Below, one piece after another: positions 7,694-16,223 of a DNA stretch of 64,000 nucleotides (position 1 is its first letter; every line of letters begins with the position of its first letter). The stretch spans positions 1,798,001-1,862,000 of the forward strand of contig OY782667.1 in NCBI GenBank assembly GCA_963678135.1. Reading direction: 5' to 3'. Position numbers and translations under genes: made by a program. Under the pieces are notes generated by a model. It was not told the DNA's origin. It saw only the letters and a program-made list of their open reading frames with translations, and searched no databases. The stretch comes from JAHJKV01 sp963678135 (GTDB lineage Bacteria > Desulfobacterota > Desulfovibrionia > Desulfovibrionales > Desulfovibrionaceae).

Positions 7694-8929
7694 ATGATGC
7701 GTAAATATCTTGTAGTGCAGCTTGCGCGGTTTGGCGATCTTGTGCAAACCAAGCGTTTGATTTTATCTCTTTTGGCAGAAGGGGCTGCAGTGCACCTTTG
7801 TGTGGATATTTCACTTTTTGCAATAGCAAAACTCGTGTATCCTCAATGTGTTATCCATGCTATAAGCGTTCATGCAAATCGTGAAAGCAAAAATAATCCT
7901 CTCCATGTTTTACTTGAAAATAAAAAAGTTTTTCGCAGCTTACAAGCAGAGCATTTTGATCGTGTATATAATTTAAATTTTTCAAACATGGCTTTTGCGC
8001 TTGCCAGACTTTTTGCACCGGAAAAAGTAATTGGCTACAGCATGTATCGCGGACAAAAATCAATCGGACATTGGCCGAGCCTTGCTATACGCTGGACTCG
8101 TGACAGGAGATTGAATATCAATCTTATTGATTTTTGGGGATTATATGCAGACAATCCTATTGCACCTGAAAAAGTAAATCCTCCTGCAAAAGCTCAAGGT
8201 GGAGGTTTGGGAATAGTGCTTTCAGGTCGCGAATCTCGCCGATCTTTGCCTATGGATGTGCTCGCAAATATCATCCCAATTCTATATGAAAAAGTTGCAG
8301 GCAGCCAAATTCAGCTTTTTGGCACTCAGCTAGAGACTCTTCTCGCCAGAAAATTATTACGCGAATTGCCTCTACGGCTTCAAGAGCACACTCTGGATCT
8401 CACCGGAAAAACAAATTGGCAAGAGCTGTACGATAGGCTGCATGATTTAGATTTATTGCTCACACCCGATACCGGCACCATGCACTTAGCAGCACATTTG
8501 GGTACACCAATACTTGCTTTTTTTCTTTCCTCGGCTTGGTGTTTTGAAACAGGGCCATACGGCACAGGGCATGTGGTACATCAAGGCCTGGCTGATTGCG
8601 CGCCTTGTTTAGAAGCAGCCACATGTAAAAATAATTTGCAATGTCTTACAGGCTTAAGCAGTCAAAAAATGCTTCGCTACCTTGCTACCGGTAAAAAAGA
8701 ACTCTGCCCAGCTCATCTGACAACGTTTATCCCATATTTTGATCAACTTGGTTTGAACTTTAGCCCTCTTACAGGAGAAGATGCACAGAGCAGGCAGCGT
8801 GCAGCCTTTCGTAGTTTTGTTGCAATACATAAAAAAATACCAGTAGCACAATGTGAGGATGCACAAGCGCAAGAATATGCACGTTCTTTTTATCGAGAAA
8901 TAGACTGGATGCTCCCTCAAAAAGATTAA
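7694..8929 (+). CDS. glycosyltransferase family 9 (heptosyltransferase-like)
   Basis: A 411-residue GT-B fold protein resembling ADP-heptose:LPS heptosyltransferases. The N-terminus shows the family start (YLVVQLARFGDLVQTKRL) and the C-terminal half has the nucleotide-sugar binding stretch TPDTGTMHLAAHLGTP. It begins five bases after the diguanylate cyclase stop and is followed by another glycosyltransferase, so the three are probably one transcript. A run of Cys residues near 295-315 (CAPC, C, C) is seen in many Desulfovibrio-type members of the family. The acceptor, whether LPS core or flagellin, cannot be read from the sequence. Confidence 0.85.
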   Translation: MMRKYLVVQLARFGDLVQTKRLILSLLAEGAAVHLCVDISLFAIAKLVYPQCVIHAISVHANRESKNNPLHVLLENKKVFRSLQAEHFDRVYNLNFSNMAFALARLFAPEKVIGYSMYRGQKSIGHWPSLAIRWTRDRRLNINLIDFWGLYADNPIAPEKVNPPAKAQGGGLGIVLSGRESRRSLPMDVLANIIPILYEKVAGSQIQLFGTQLETLLARKLLRELPLRLQEHTLDLTGKTNWQELYDRLHDLDLLLTPDTGTMHLAAHLGTPILAFFLSSAWCFETGPYGTGHVVHQGLADCAPCLEAATCKNNLQCLTGLSSQKMLRYLATGKKELCPAHLTTFIPYFDQLGLNFSPLTGEDAQSRQRAAFRSFVAIHKKIPVAQCEDAQAQEYARSFYREIDWMLPQKD

Positions 8930-9003
8930 CAATGTTAAGGTATTGTGATTTTAGAGAAAATCGTAATAAAGATATTGCAAACGTTAAGGAGTTTTTTAGA
9001 AAC

Positions 9004-10269
9004 ATGCGTAAGAATCTGAAAATACTCGTTGTTCTTCCTCTGTATGGAGGCTCTTTGCCGGTCGGTCGATATTGTGCTCAGGCTCTGTCTGATTTAGGCT
9101 ATTTTGTTGAGATTTTTGAGGCTCCTGCACATTTTGAAGGTTTTCAAGCCATAAAAGAACTCAAGGTGCGCCCTGAAAGGCTGACCCAGCTGGAAAATGC
9201 TTACATACAATTGCTTGGGAATATGATTTTTGCCAAGGTGGAAGCCTTTGAACCAGACTTGGTACTTGCCATGGCGCAAGCTCCGATGCCACTGCATGTC
9301 TTAAAAAAGTTTCAAATGCAAGGTACGAAAACAGCCATGTGGTTTGTGGAAGACCACGAAGTATTAACCTATTGGCCGACATTTGCGCCGTATTATGATA
9401 TTTTCGCTATTATTCAAAAAGAACCTTTTATCAGCAAATTAAACGAAATAGGGCAAAAAAATGTTTTATATCTTCCAATGGCTGCCCAGCCAACACTTCA
9501 CAAGCCCCTTGCTTTGAATCAGCAGGAATTACGGCAGTGGGGGTCTACTGTATCTTTTATGGGTGCTGGCTACCCGAACAGACGCCGTGCTTTCCACAAA
9601 CTTATTCATCATGATCTCAAAATTTGGGGAACTGAGTGGGATGAAGATGCTACTCTTAAACCATATGTACAACTTGAAGGTCGCAGAATAAGTTCTGAGG
9701 AATGTGTCCGCATTTTTAACGCATCGAAAATCAATATTAACTTACATTCCAGTGTGCATCCTGAACGATTAATTTCAAAGGGCGATTTTGTTAATCCTCG
9801 TACTTTTGAGGTAGCAGCCTGTGGAGCATTCCAGTTAGTGGATAAACGAAGTCTTTTAACAGAAGTTTTTGAAGCAGATGAACTGAGTACGTTTACATCC
9901 CTTCAAGAATTACATGAAAAAATAGATTATTATCTTGCACATCCTCAAGAGCGAGAAGCTATGGCTCAAAAAGCTCAGCAGCGAGTTTTGGCCGAGCATA
10001 CCTACGCTCATCGTATGCAGACTTTGCTTGATTTTACAGCGCAACAGCTTCCTGATTGGCCTCAGCCTGCAGCGGACAATCAATTTTCTATAGAATGGCC
10101 GGAAAACTTAAAAAATGATTTTGAAGAGCTGATTGAACGCTTTGGGCTTTCTGCAAATATATCTTTTCCTGATTTGGTATCGGTTATTCGCCAACAAACA
10201 GGAGTGTTAAGTGAGTTTGATGCAGCGATTTTATTCTTGGATGAATGGCAACGAGCGCATACAGAATAA
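9004..10269 (+). CDS. CgeB-like glycosyltransferase
   Basis: A 421-residue protein of the CgeB family, GT-B-type glycosyltransferases. The N-terminus forms a Rossmann-like strand (LKILVVLPLYGGSLPVGRY). The C-terminal half has the family pattern NINLHSSVHPERL, PRTFEVAACGAF and a helical tail (about residues 300-370). The frame is open further upstream to 8932, but ATG 9004 is preferred because TAAGGAG lies about 12 bases before it and the family start aligns there. It follows the GT9 gene in the same direction, suggesting a small envelope or flagellin glycosylation unit. Donor and acceptor are unknown. Confidence 0.82.
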   Translation: MRKNLKILVVLPLYGGSLPVGRYCAQALSDLGYFVEIFEAPAHFEGFQAIKELKVRPERLTQLENAYIQLLGNMIFAKVEAFEPDLVLAMAQAPMPLHVLKKFQMQGTKTAMWFVEDHEVLTYWPTFAPYYDIFAIIQKEPFISKLNEIGQKNVLYLPMAAQPTLHKPLALNQQELRQWGSTVSFMGAGYPNRRRAFHKLIHHDLKIWGTEWDEDATLKPYVQLEGRRISSEECVRIFNASKININLHSSVHPERLISKGDFVNPRTFEVAACGAFQLVDKRSLLTEVFEADELSTFTSLQELHEKIDYYLAHPQEREAMAQKAQQRVLAEHTYAHRMQTLLDFTAQQLPDWPQPAADNQFSIEWPENLKNDFEELIERFGLSANISFPDLVSVIRQQTGVLSEFDAAILFLDEWQRAHTE

Positions 10270-10790
10270 TAGCCTTTGTTCCGTTTTGTCATTGCTACGC
10301 GTAAGTCGCGACAGTCCAGTTTTTTTTTCTTGTCATTCCGCGCAAAGTTTCGACAGTCCAGTGCTTTGCACAGTGTTACAGTCTCTCCGCCCCCGTCATT
10401 CTGCGCGTAGTCGCAGAATCCAGCAGAGCCGGACTGTGAGGTTTTGCTTCTGTACGATAAGAAGCAAAGAAAAAAAGACAAGCAAAAGAAAAAGATAAGA
10501 ATGAAGAACTGGATCCTGCGACTACGCGCAGGATGACAAGAGGAGGAACACCAACTTTGCTAAACTTTTGCAACTTCGCGCAGGATGACAAGAAGGGGAA
10601 TGCCGTCATATTATACAAAGCACTGGACTCTTGCGACTTCGCGCTGCAGTGACACGGGGGAAGCCAAGCTCTGCTGAATTTTTACGACTCACGCGCTTCA
10701 GTGACAAGGAAGATGCGTTAAATGACGAAAAGGAAGGAGTAAATGACAGAAAAGTTAATATGCGTTTGCCCTGAAATACAAAAGAGTATG
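10270..10790. other. repeat-filled non-coding gap before tRNA-Gly
   Basis: No gene is supported. At least seven full or partial copies of the GTCATYCTGCGCG/CGCAGRATCCAG palindrome family are crowded here, including degenerate forms near 10288, 10333, 10567, 10623 and 10681. A purine tract spans about 10449-10507. The segment ends with ATATGCGTTTGCCCTGA (10759-10775), which also closes the repeat-filled gap at 34.96 kb. Confidence 0.7.
10395..10537. repeat. MITE-like unit: two inverted palindromes flanking a purine tract
   Basis: A 29-bp palindrome at 10395-10423 (starting GTCATTCTGCGCGTAG) is matched in inverted orientation at 10509-10537 (ending CTACGCGCAGGATGAC). The 85 bases between are largely purine. 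The outer pair thus forms terminal inverted repeats differing at two positions, and those two are compensatory within each hairpin (ATTCTGCG/CGCAGAAT against ATCCTGCG/CGCAGGAT). No open frame and no obvious target duplication is seen. Confidence 0.6.
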
Positions 10791-10791
10791 G

Positions 10792-10820
10792 TTGACATAT
10801 TCTTGAGCTACGTTTAAGAA
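10792..10820 (+). promoter_or_regulatory. sigma-70-type promoter of tRNA-Gly
   Basis: TTGACA at 10792-10797, a 17-base spacer, and TAAGAA at 10815-10820 as a weak -10 element. The predicted start, about 10827, lies 31 bases before the tRNA. Confidence 0.6.
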
Positions 10821-10857
10821 ATTTTGTTTGGCATTGAAGTTTTCAATGTCAAAATGA

Positions 10858-10933
10858 GCGGGCGTAGCTCAGCTGGTAGAGTACAAGCTTCCCAAGCTTG
10901 GTGTCGCGGGTTCGACCCCCGTCGCCCGCTCCA
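10858..10933 (+). tRNA. tRNA-Gly (anticodon CCC)
   Basis: Acceptor stem GCGGGCG (10858-10864) pairs with CGCCCGC (10923-10929). The D arm follows as AGCTCAGCTGGTAGAG, then the anticodon stem CAAGC/GCTTG around loop TTCCCAA, and the T arm with GGTTCGACCCC. The anticodon CCC reads GGG (glycine). The terminal CCA is encoded (10931-10933). Confidence 0.96.
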
Positions 10934-10980
10934 AGGCCTTAGCAGGGGGATAGCCTGTAACCATTGAGACAATTGTTGAG

Positions 10981-11004
10981 GTGGGCCTTATGGTCCACTT
11001 TTTT
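10981..11004 (+). terminator. intrinsic terminator after tRNA-Gly
   Basis: A 7-bp stem (GTGGGCC, loop TTAT, GGTCCAC, with one G-T pair) is followed by six T residues at 10999-11004. It should separate the tRNA transcript from rimP. Confidence 0.75.
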
Positions 11005-11019
11005 ATTTGAACCAACAAA

Positions 11020-11049
11020 TTGATACATAAAACTGGTACATAGTATAAT
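11020..11049 (+). promoter_or_regulatory. sigma-70-type promoter of the rimP operon
   Basis: TTGATA at 11020-11025, an 18-base spacer and a perfect TATAAT at 11044-11049. The expected start site falls at or next to the rimP ATG at 11057, which has no Shine-Dalgarno sequence, so a leaderless message is predicted. Confidence 0.65.
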
Positions 11050-11056
11050 AAAACAC

Positions 11057-11560
11057 ATGGATACAAAGCACGAAGAAAAAATAAGACAAATTGCTTTACC
11101 TCTTGTGCAAGGCTTGGGGCTTACTTTGTGGGGTATACAGTGTTTTATGGCTGGCAAAAAAACAGTGCTTTCGGTTTTTGTGGATACTCCAAATGCAGTA
11201 ACAAGCCTGCAAAGTAGAACAAAAGAAGAAAGAGACGGAATCAATTTGGATCAATGTGCACAAGTAAGCAGAGATTTGGGTCTTGCCTTGGAAGTAGAAG
11301 ATATCATGTCGGGTGCATATCGGCTTGAGGTTTCTTCTCCCGGTTTAGAGCGACGTTTTTTTTCTTTGGAACAAATGAAGCCATATATCGGTCGTAAACT
11401 CAAAGTCGAATTAGAAAGTCCTGTTCAAGGACGTAAAAATTTTACCGCAACCCTTGAAACAGTAGACAGAGATGCCTTTATCGTGACAGAAGATAAAAAT
11501 CTTTCGCATAGGATGAAATGGAGCCAAGTACGCAAGGTTCGACTCGTCCATGAATTTTAA
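11057..11560 (+). CDS. rimP: ribosome maturation factor RimP
   Basis: A 167-residue protein needed for 30S subunit maturation. The N-terminal alpha/beta domain (about 5-85) contains the family block INLDQCAQVSRDLGLALE and the VSSPGLER signature. The C-terminal SH3-like domain covers about 90-160. It is the first gene of a conserved order rimP-nusA-ylxR-infB-rbfA-DHH-truB-rpsO-pnp. A consensus -10 box ends seven bases before the ATG, so translation may start from a leaderless transcript. An insertion of about ten residues near 50-60 (AVTSLQSRTKEE) is a modest peculiarity. Confidence 0.95.
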   Translation: MDTKHEEKIRQIALPLVQGLGLTLWGIQCFMAGKKTVLSVFVDTPNAVTSLQSRTKEERDGINLDQCAQVSRDLGLALEVEDIMSGAYRLEVSSPGLERRFFSLEQMKPYIGRKLKVELESPVQGRKNFTATLETVDRDAFIVTEDKNLSHRMKWSQVRKVRLVHEF

Positions 11561-11574
11561 CTAAGGAAAACAGC

Positions 11575-12873
11575 ATGTCGGGACTCAGAAAAGCCCTTGA
11601 TCAAGTCAGCAAAGACCGTGGAATAGACAGGGAATTGTTGGTCGATACCCTTGAAGAAGCTGTACGTTCTGCCGTAGCGCGAAAGTATGGTGATAGCATG
11701 GATATCGAAGTTACTTTTAATGACGAGATCGGCGAGATAGAAGTGTATCAATTCAAAGTTGTTGTTGAAGAAGTACATGACAATATTTCTGAAATAACCA
11801 TGGATGAAGCACGCAATCATGACCCAAAGGTTCAAATTGATGATGAAATAGGTTTTAAGCTCAAACTTGAAGACCTTGGACGAATCGCAGCTCAAAGTGC
11901 AAAACAAGTCATAATCCAAAGAATGCGCGATGCTGAGCAAGAAATTATCTATGAAGAATATAAAGATCGCATAGGTGAAATTATCAACGGCAGTATCCAA
12001 CGGCGTGACCGCTCTGGTTGGATAATCAATCTTGGACGCACAGAAGCACTGCTGCCCAAGGAAGAGCAAGTGCCCAGAGAACGCTACAAGCGTGGCGACA
12101 GTGTGCAAACATATATTATTGATGTTCTCAAAGAAGCCCGTGGCCCTCAAGTTTTGGTTTCACGCTCGCACCCCGACTATATTACGGCTCTTTTCCATCG
12201 TGAAGTTCCTGAAGTTTCAGATGGTACAGTCAAAATTATGGGCGTTGCTCGTGATCCGGGGCATCGTGCAAAAGTTGCGGTTCACTCGCGTGATCGAGAT
12301 GTCGACCCTGTTGGAGCCTGTGTCGGAATTCGGGGTTCTCGTATCCAAAATATAGTACAAGAGTTGCGTGGCGAACGCATTGATATTGTTGTTTGGAATC
12401 CAGACATAGTCATCTACGCAAAAAATGCTCTTTCTCCAGCAGTCATTACACGCATTTCTGAAAATACAGAAGATCAAAAACTCGAAGTGGTTGTGCCTAA
12501 TGATCAATCAACGCTAGCTATTGGCCGTAAAGGTCAAAACGTCAAATTAGTCAGTAAATTACTTGGCTGGCAAGTCGATGTCTTTTCTGAAAGTCGCTAT
12601 GGTGAACTGAATGTAGGACGCGAAAGCATGGATCAATTGGCAAGCGTGGCAGAAATTTCTATCAACTCTTTTGTTGATGCAGGTTTTGATACTGTAGATG
12701 ATCTCTTGGCAGCAAGTGATGCCGAGATTCTTGCAGTACCCGGGATGACTGAAACAAAACTTTCAGATATGCGAGCTGCTATCAATATGCTTGGCCTCAC
12801 TCCGAGTCAAGAAGTAGCGACAAAAGAGCAAGAAACTCCTCAAGCAAATCAAGAGGATATTGAAAAAGATTGA
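11575..12873 (+). CDS. nusA: transcription termination/antitermination factor NusA
   Basis: A 432-residue NusA. Order: N-terminal RNA-polymerase-binding domain (1-130), S1 domain (about 135-200), two KH domains (about 205-345; the first contains GACVGIRGSRIQNIVQELRG, the second AIGRKGQNVKLVSKL), and a single C-terminal helix-hairpin-helix region (VPGMTETKLSDMRAAINML). It modulates pausing, termination and antitermination. It follows rimP by 14 bases with AAGGAAAA before the ATG. The C-terminus carries one acidic-repeat-type domain rather than the two of the E. coli protein, which is usual outside gammaproteobacteria. Confidence 0.97.
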   Translation: MSGLRKALDQVSKDRGIDRELLVDTLEEAVRSAVARKYGDSMDIEVTFNDEIGEIEVYQFKVVVEEVHDNISEITMDEARNHDPKVQIDDEIGFKLKLEDLGRIAAQSAKQVIIQRMRDAEQEIIYEEYKDRIGEIINGSIQRRDRSGWIINLGRTEALLPKEEQVPRERYKRGDSVQTYIIDVLKEARGPQVLVSRSHPDYITALFHREVPEVSDGTVKIMGVARDPGHRAKVAVHSRDRDVDPVGACVGIRGSRIQNIVQELRGERIDIVVWNPDIVIYAKNALSPAVITRISENTEDQKLEVVVPNDQSTLAIGRKGQNVKLVSKLLGWQVDVFSESRYGELNVGRESMDQLASVAEISINSFVDAGFDTVDDLLAASDAEILAVPGMTETKLSDMRAAINMLGLTPSQEVATKEQETPQANQEDIEKD

Positions 12874-12875
12874 TA

Positions 12876-13100
12876 ATGCAGAGCAAATATAACATATCTA
12901 AACGTAATCATATTCCGCTTCGTATGTGTGTTATCTGTAAAAAAAGAATGCCAAAAGATGAGCTTATTCGATACGTCAAAAAGCAAGCAAATGGCGTTTT
13001 AATAGAAGACAAGAAACAAACACTCTCAGGGCGCGGCCGTTATGTTTGCACCAGCAAAGAGTGTCAAAAACGATTTATAAACTGTAGGTTGAAGAAATAG
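12876..13100 (+). CDS. ylxR: YlxR/DUF448 family RNA-binding protein
   Basis: A 74-residue basic protein with the family core MCVICKKRMPKDELIRY and the GRGRYVC signature, found between nusA and infB in many bacteria. YlxR proteins bind nucleic acid and have been linked to RNase P and nucleoid functions in Gram-positive bacteria. ATG 12876 is chosen; an in-frame TTG at 12870 overlaps the nusA stop and would add two residues. Tight spacing to nusA suggests translational coupling. Confidence 0.9.
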   Translation: MQSKYNISKRNHIPLRMCVICKKRMPKDELIRYVKKQANGVLIEDKKQTLSGRGRYVCTSKECQKRFINCRLKK

Positions 13101-13118
13101 CTTTAGGGAGTCGCTTCA

Positions 13119-15890
13119 ATGTCGGATACTATCAGGGTCAAGGACCTTGCCACTGAACTTGCCATTAGCAATAAAGAAGTTCTCCAAGGACTTCGCGATT
13201 TAGGTGTTCCAGCAAAAAGTCATATGAGCAGCATTGATGAAGAATCTGCACAAGCTCTTCGTAAGGTTTTGCAAAAACAGGACGAACCAAGCACTGTGAT
13301 AGAGCGTAAAGTGCAACCCGGAGTTATTGTTCGCCGTAGACGCAAAGCAAAAGATGCTCCTACTCCTGAAGAGGCCGAGGATAAAAGTGCTCAAAATAAA
13401 GCAAACAAAGAGCCAAGCAAGGCATCGTCAGCTCAAAAAATAGACACTGACAATGAAGTAGATTCGGCTCATCAAGAGCAAGCAAAAACTTCTACCAGTA
13501 CAAAAACTTCAAAAAAGAAAAAAAAGAAAAAGCCTGAGCCTGCTAAGGCCAAAATAATCTCTAGGCCAAATGATGAACCAGCTGTGCAGCCTGAGCCAAA
13601 AGAATTAGCTCCTGAAAAACTTGAAAAGCCTAAAAAACAAAGTGTTGAAGAAAAACCGGATAAAAGTATTGCGCCTGAAAAAAAGGCTCAGGCTGAAGCT
13701 CCTGTTGCAACAAAAGAACAAAGCACTGCAGCAAAGCCTCAAGAAGGCTCTTCAAAAAAGAAGAAGAAAAAATCAAAAAAGAAAATTGTGCAAGAGCCAC
13801 AAATCCGCGTTATATCGAAACCAGATCCGGCTCAAATCGCTGCTGCTAAAGCTGCAGCTGAACTTTTGCCTCAACTCAAACCAGAGCGCGATGCATCATC
13901 TATACCCGGTCAACCCACGGACACAGGTACAGGACGCAAAAGAGGCGGTCGTAAAAAAAGTCGCGTTGTAGAATTTTCTCATGACGAACACAAACATGAA
14001 CGCAATGAACGCAATTTTGGGCCTGGAGGAGAAATCCAAGGCAAAGGCAAACGTAAAAAAGGAAAACGTCAAAGCGGAAAAGAACAAATACAAGCGCCGG
14101 TAACACCTACACAGCCTGTAAAAGCTGCTAAAAAGCGTAAGCTGAAGGTTGACGAAGCAATTCGTTTGTCTGATATGGCGCATCAGATGGGGATTAAGGC
14201 ACAGGATTTAATTAAAGCACTTTTCGGTCTTGGAATCATGGCGACCATCAACCAAAGCCTTGATTTTGATACCGCTTCTGTACTGGCTGCTGAGTTTGAA
14301 TATGAAGTAGAAAATGTTTCCTTTGACGAACAAGAATTCCTTTTACCTCAAGACAGTGATAGTCCAGAATCGCTCAAACCACGTCCTCCGGTTGTAACCA
14401 TCATGGGACACGTTGATCATGGAAAGACTTCTCTTTTAGATGCCATTCGCAATTCTAACGTTACTGGCGGAGAAGCCGGAGGCATTACGCAGCATATTGG
14501 TGCCTATCATGTTGCTACAGAGCGCGGAGAAATTGTATTTTTAGATACTCCCGGACACGAAGCATTTACCACCATGCGTATGCGCGGAGCTCAAGTGACA
14601 GATATTGTTATCTTGGTTGTCGCTGCTGACGATGGAGTTATGGAACAAACTCGTGAGGCAGTTTCACACGCAAAAGCTGCAAAAGTACCGATTGTTGTTG
14701 CTGTGAATAAAATAGACAAAGAAGGTGCAAATCCTGACCGCGTTATCAGGGAACTTTCTGAATTGGGGCTCGTACCAGAAGACTGGGGGGGCGATACTAT
14801 TTTTGCACATGTCTCAGCCAAAACAGGAGAAGGCTTAGATAGTTTGCTTGAGATGATTCTTTTACAAGCTGAAGTCTTAGAATTAACAGCCAACCCTGAC
14901 AAATTAGGACGAGGCCATATTGTTGAAGCTCGTTTGGACAAAGGACGTGGCCCAGTTGGTACAGTACTTATTAAAGAGGGTACAATTCGCCAAGGTGCAC
15001 CTTTTGTCTGTGGTTTGGTTTATGGCCGAGTACGCGCCATTTTTACGGATCAAGGTAAAAAAATCAAACAAGCAGGCCCTGCTATCCCTGTAGAAATTCA
15101 AGGCTTTAATTCCATTGCAGAAGCCGGAGATGATTTTATTCTTGTCGCAGATGATAAAATGGCAAAACGCATTGCCGATACACGGGCAAGCAAACATCGT
15201 GATAAAATTCTTGCAGGCAAATCCAAGGTGACCTTGGAATCGTTCCTTGCTTCACGGCCTGATGATCAAGCTCAAGATCTGAATATTGTTCTCAAGGCGG
15301 ATGTACAAGGTTCTCTAGAAGCAGTAACCGAAGCCTTAAACAAACTGTCCACCGATGAGGTCAAAATTCAAATTCGCCATTCAGGCACTGGTGCCATCAA
15401 TGAATCCGATATTCTTTTGGCAAGTGCATCAGAGGCTATTATTGTTGGTTTTAGAGTACGCCCTGAAGCCAAGATTAAAGCCGTAGCAGATATGGAAAAA
15501 GTTGAAGTTCGCTTCTATGATGTCATTTATAAACTTGTGGATGAAGTAAAAGATGCCATGAGTGGTATGCTTGCTCCGGATATTGAAGAAGTCTACCTTG
15601 GACAAGCTGAAGTGCGCGAAACATTCTCAGTTCCTAAAATAGGTACTGTTGCAGGTTGTGCAGTGGTAGATGGCAAACTCACTCGCAATGCACAAGTTCG
15701 CCTGCTCCGTGCTGGTGTTGTCATCTACACAGGGACGCTTTCTTCTCTCAAGCGGTTCAAAGATGATGCTAAAGAAGTAACAAAAGGTTTTGAATGCGGA
15801 GCCGGACTTGAGAAATTTAATGATATAAAAATCGGAGACGTCATAGAATCCTTTGAAGAAAAAGAAGTAGCACGTTCAATTGACGGGTAA
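13119..15890 (+). CDS. infB: translation initiation factor IF-2
   Basis: A 923-residue GTPase that places initiator tRNA on the 30S subunit. An N-terminal IF2_N helix domain (1-50) is followed by a long charged Lys/Glu/Ala-rich linker (about 60-330, with runs such as KKKKKKPEPAK), and a second IF2_N domain (about 345-395). The G domain has GHVDHGKT, DTPGHEAFT and NKID. Domains II to IV follow to the C-terminus. It lies 18 bases after ylxR with GGGAG before the ATG. The long linker explains its length compared with minimal IF-2. Confidence 0.97.
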   Translation: MSDTIRVKDLATELAISNKEVLQGLRDLGVPAKSHMSSIDEESAQALRKVLQKQDEPSTVIERKVQPGVIVRRRRKAKDAPTPEEAEDKSAQNKANKEPSKASSAQKIDTDNEVDSAHQEQAKTSTSTKTSKKKKKKKPEPAKAKIISRPNDEPAVQPEPKELAPEKLEKPKKQSVEEKPDKSIAPEKKAQAEAPVATKEQSTAAKPQEGSSKKKKKKSKKKIVQEPQIRVISKPDPAQIAAAKAAAELLPQLKPERDASSIPGQPTDTGTGRKRGGRKKSRVVEFSHDEHKHERNERNFGPGGEIQGKGKRKKGKRQSGKEQIQAPVTPTQPVKAAKKRKLKVDEAIRLSDMAHQMGIKAQDLIKALFGLGIMATINQSLDFDTASVLAAEFEYEVENVSFDEQEFLLPQDSDSPESLKPRPPVVTIMGHVDHGKTSLLDAIRNSNVTGGEAGGITQHIGAYHVATERGEIVFLDTPGHEAFTTMRMRGAQVTDIVILVVAADDGVMEQTREAVSHAKAAKVPIVVAVNKIDKEGANPDRVIRELSELGLVPEDWGGDTIFAHVSAKTGEGLDSLLEMILLQAEVLELTANPDKLGRGHIVEARLDKGRGPVGTVLIKEGTIRQGAPFVCGLVYGRVRAIFTDQGKKIKQAGPAIPVEIQGFNSIAEAGDDFILVADDKMAKRIADTRASKHRDKILAGKSKVTLESFLASRPDDQAQDLNIVLKADVQGSLEAVTEALNKLSTDEVKIQIRHSGTGAINESDILLASASEAIIVGFRVRPEAKIKAVADMEKVEVRFYDVIYKLVDEVKDAMSGMLAPDIEEVYLGQAEVRETFSVPKIGTVAGCAVVDGKLTRNAQVRLLRAGVVIYTGTLSSLKRFKDDAKEVTKGFECGAGLEKFNDIKIGDVIESFEEKEVARSIDG

Positions 15891-15899
15891 TTCATACGC

Positions 15900-16223
15900 A
15901 TGACTAAAGCTCCTTCAAGACGAAGTATTCGCATTGCTGATCTACTTATGCGAGAATTAGCATCGCTACTTAGCTCAGAAGTACAAAACCCAAGGTTGAA
16001 CACGCTCACAATCTCTGGAGTACGACTTAATGCAGATTTAAGTGTAGCAACTGTTTTGTTTACTGTGCCACAAGATACCGAAGCAACAGAAATAATTCAA
16101 AAAGAACTCCAAAAAGCTACTGGGTTTTTACGGCATAATCTTGCCAAGCGACTAGAACTCAAATTTATTCCAAAATTACAATTTAAGCATGACGACTTTT
16201 TAGAAAAAATTATTTATGGATAA
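15900..16223 (+). CDS. rbfA: ribosome-binding factor A
   Basis: A 107-residue KH-type protein that assists 16S rRNA 5' end processing in late 30S assembly. The family pattern is clear: RIADLLMRELASLL near the start, LNTLTISGVRLNADLSVATV in the middle, and LRHNLAKRLELKFIPKLQF near the end. Its last eight bases overlap the next gene, indicating coupling within the infB-truB operon. Confidence 0.95.
   Translation: MTKAPSRRSIRIADLLMRELASLLSSEVQNPRLNTLTISGVRLNADLSVATVLFTVPQDTEATEIIQKELQKATGFLRHNLAKRLELKFIPKLQFKHDDFLEKIIYG

Noticed and set aside
10080..10618. Overlapping frames on both strands in the gap after the CgeB-like gene
   Set aside because: They are translations of palindromic repeats and a purine tract; none has a ribosome site or homology.
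10869..11066. 65-codon minus-strand frame across the tRNA-Gly gene
   Set aside because: This is the known false protein produced by translating tRNA genes antisense (ATGVEPATPSLGS-like peptide).
14785..14791. Run of seven G in infB as a phase-variation site
   Set aside because: IF-2 is essential, so on/off switching is implausible; it was used as a background reference for the G8 run at 53.6 kb.
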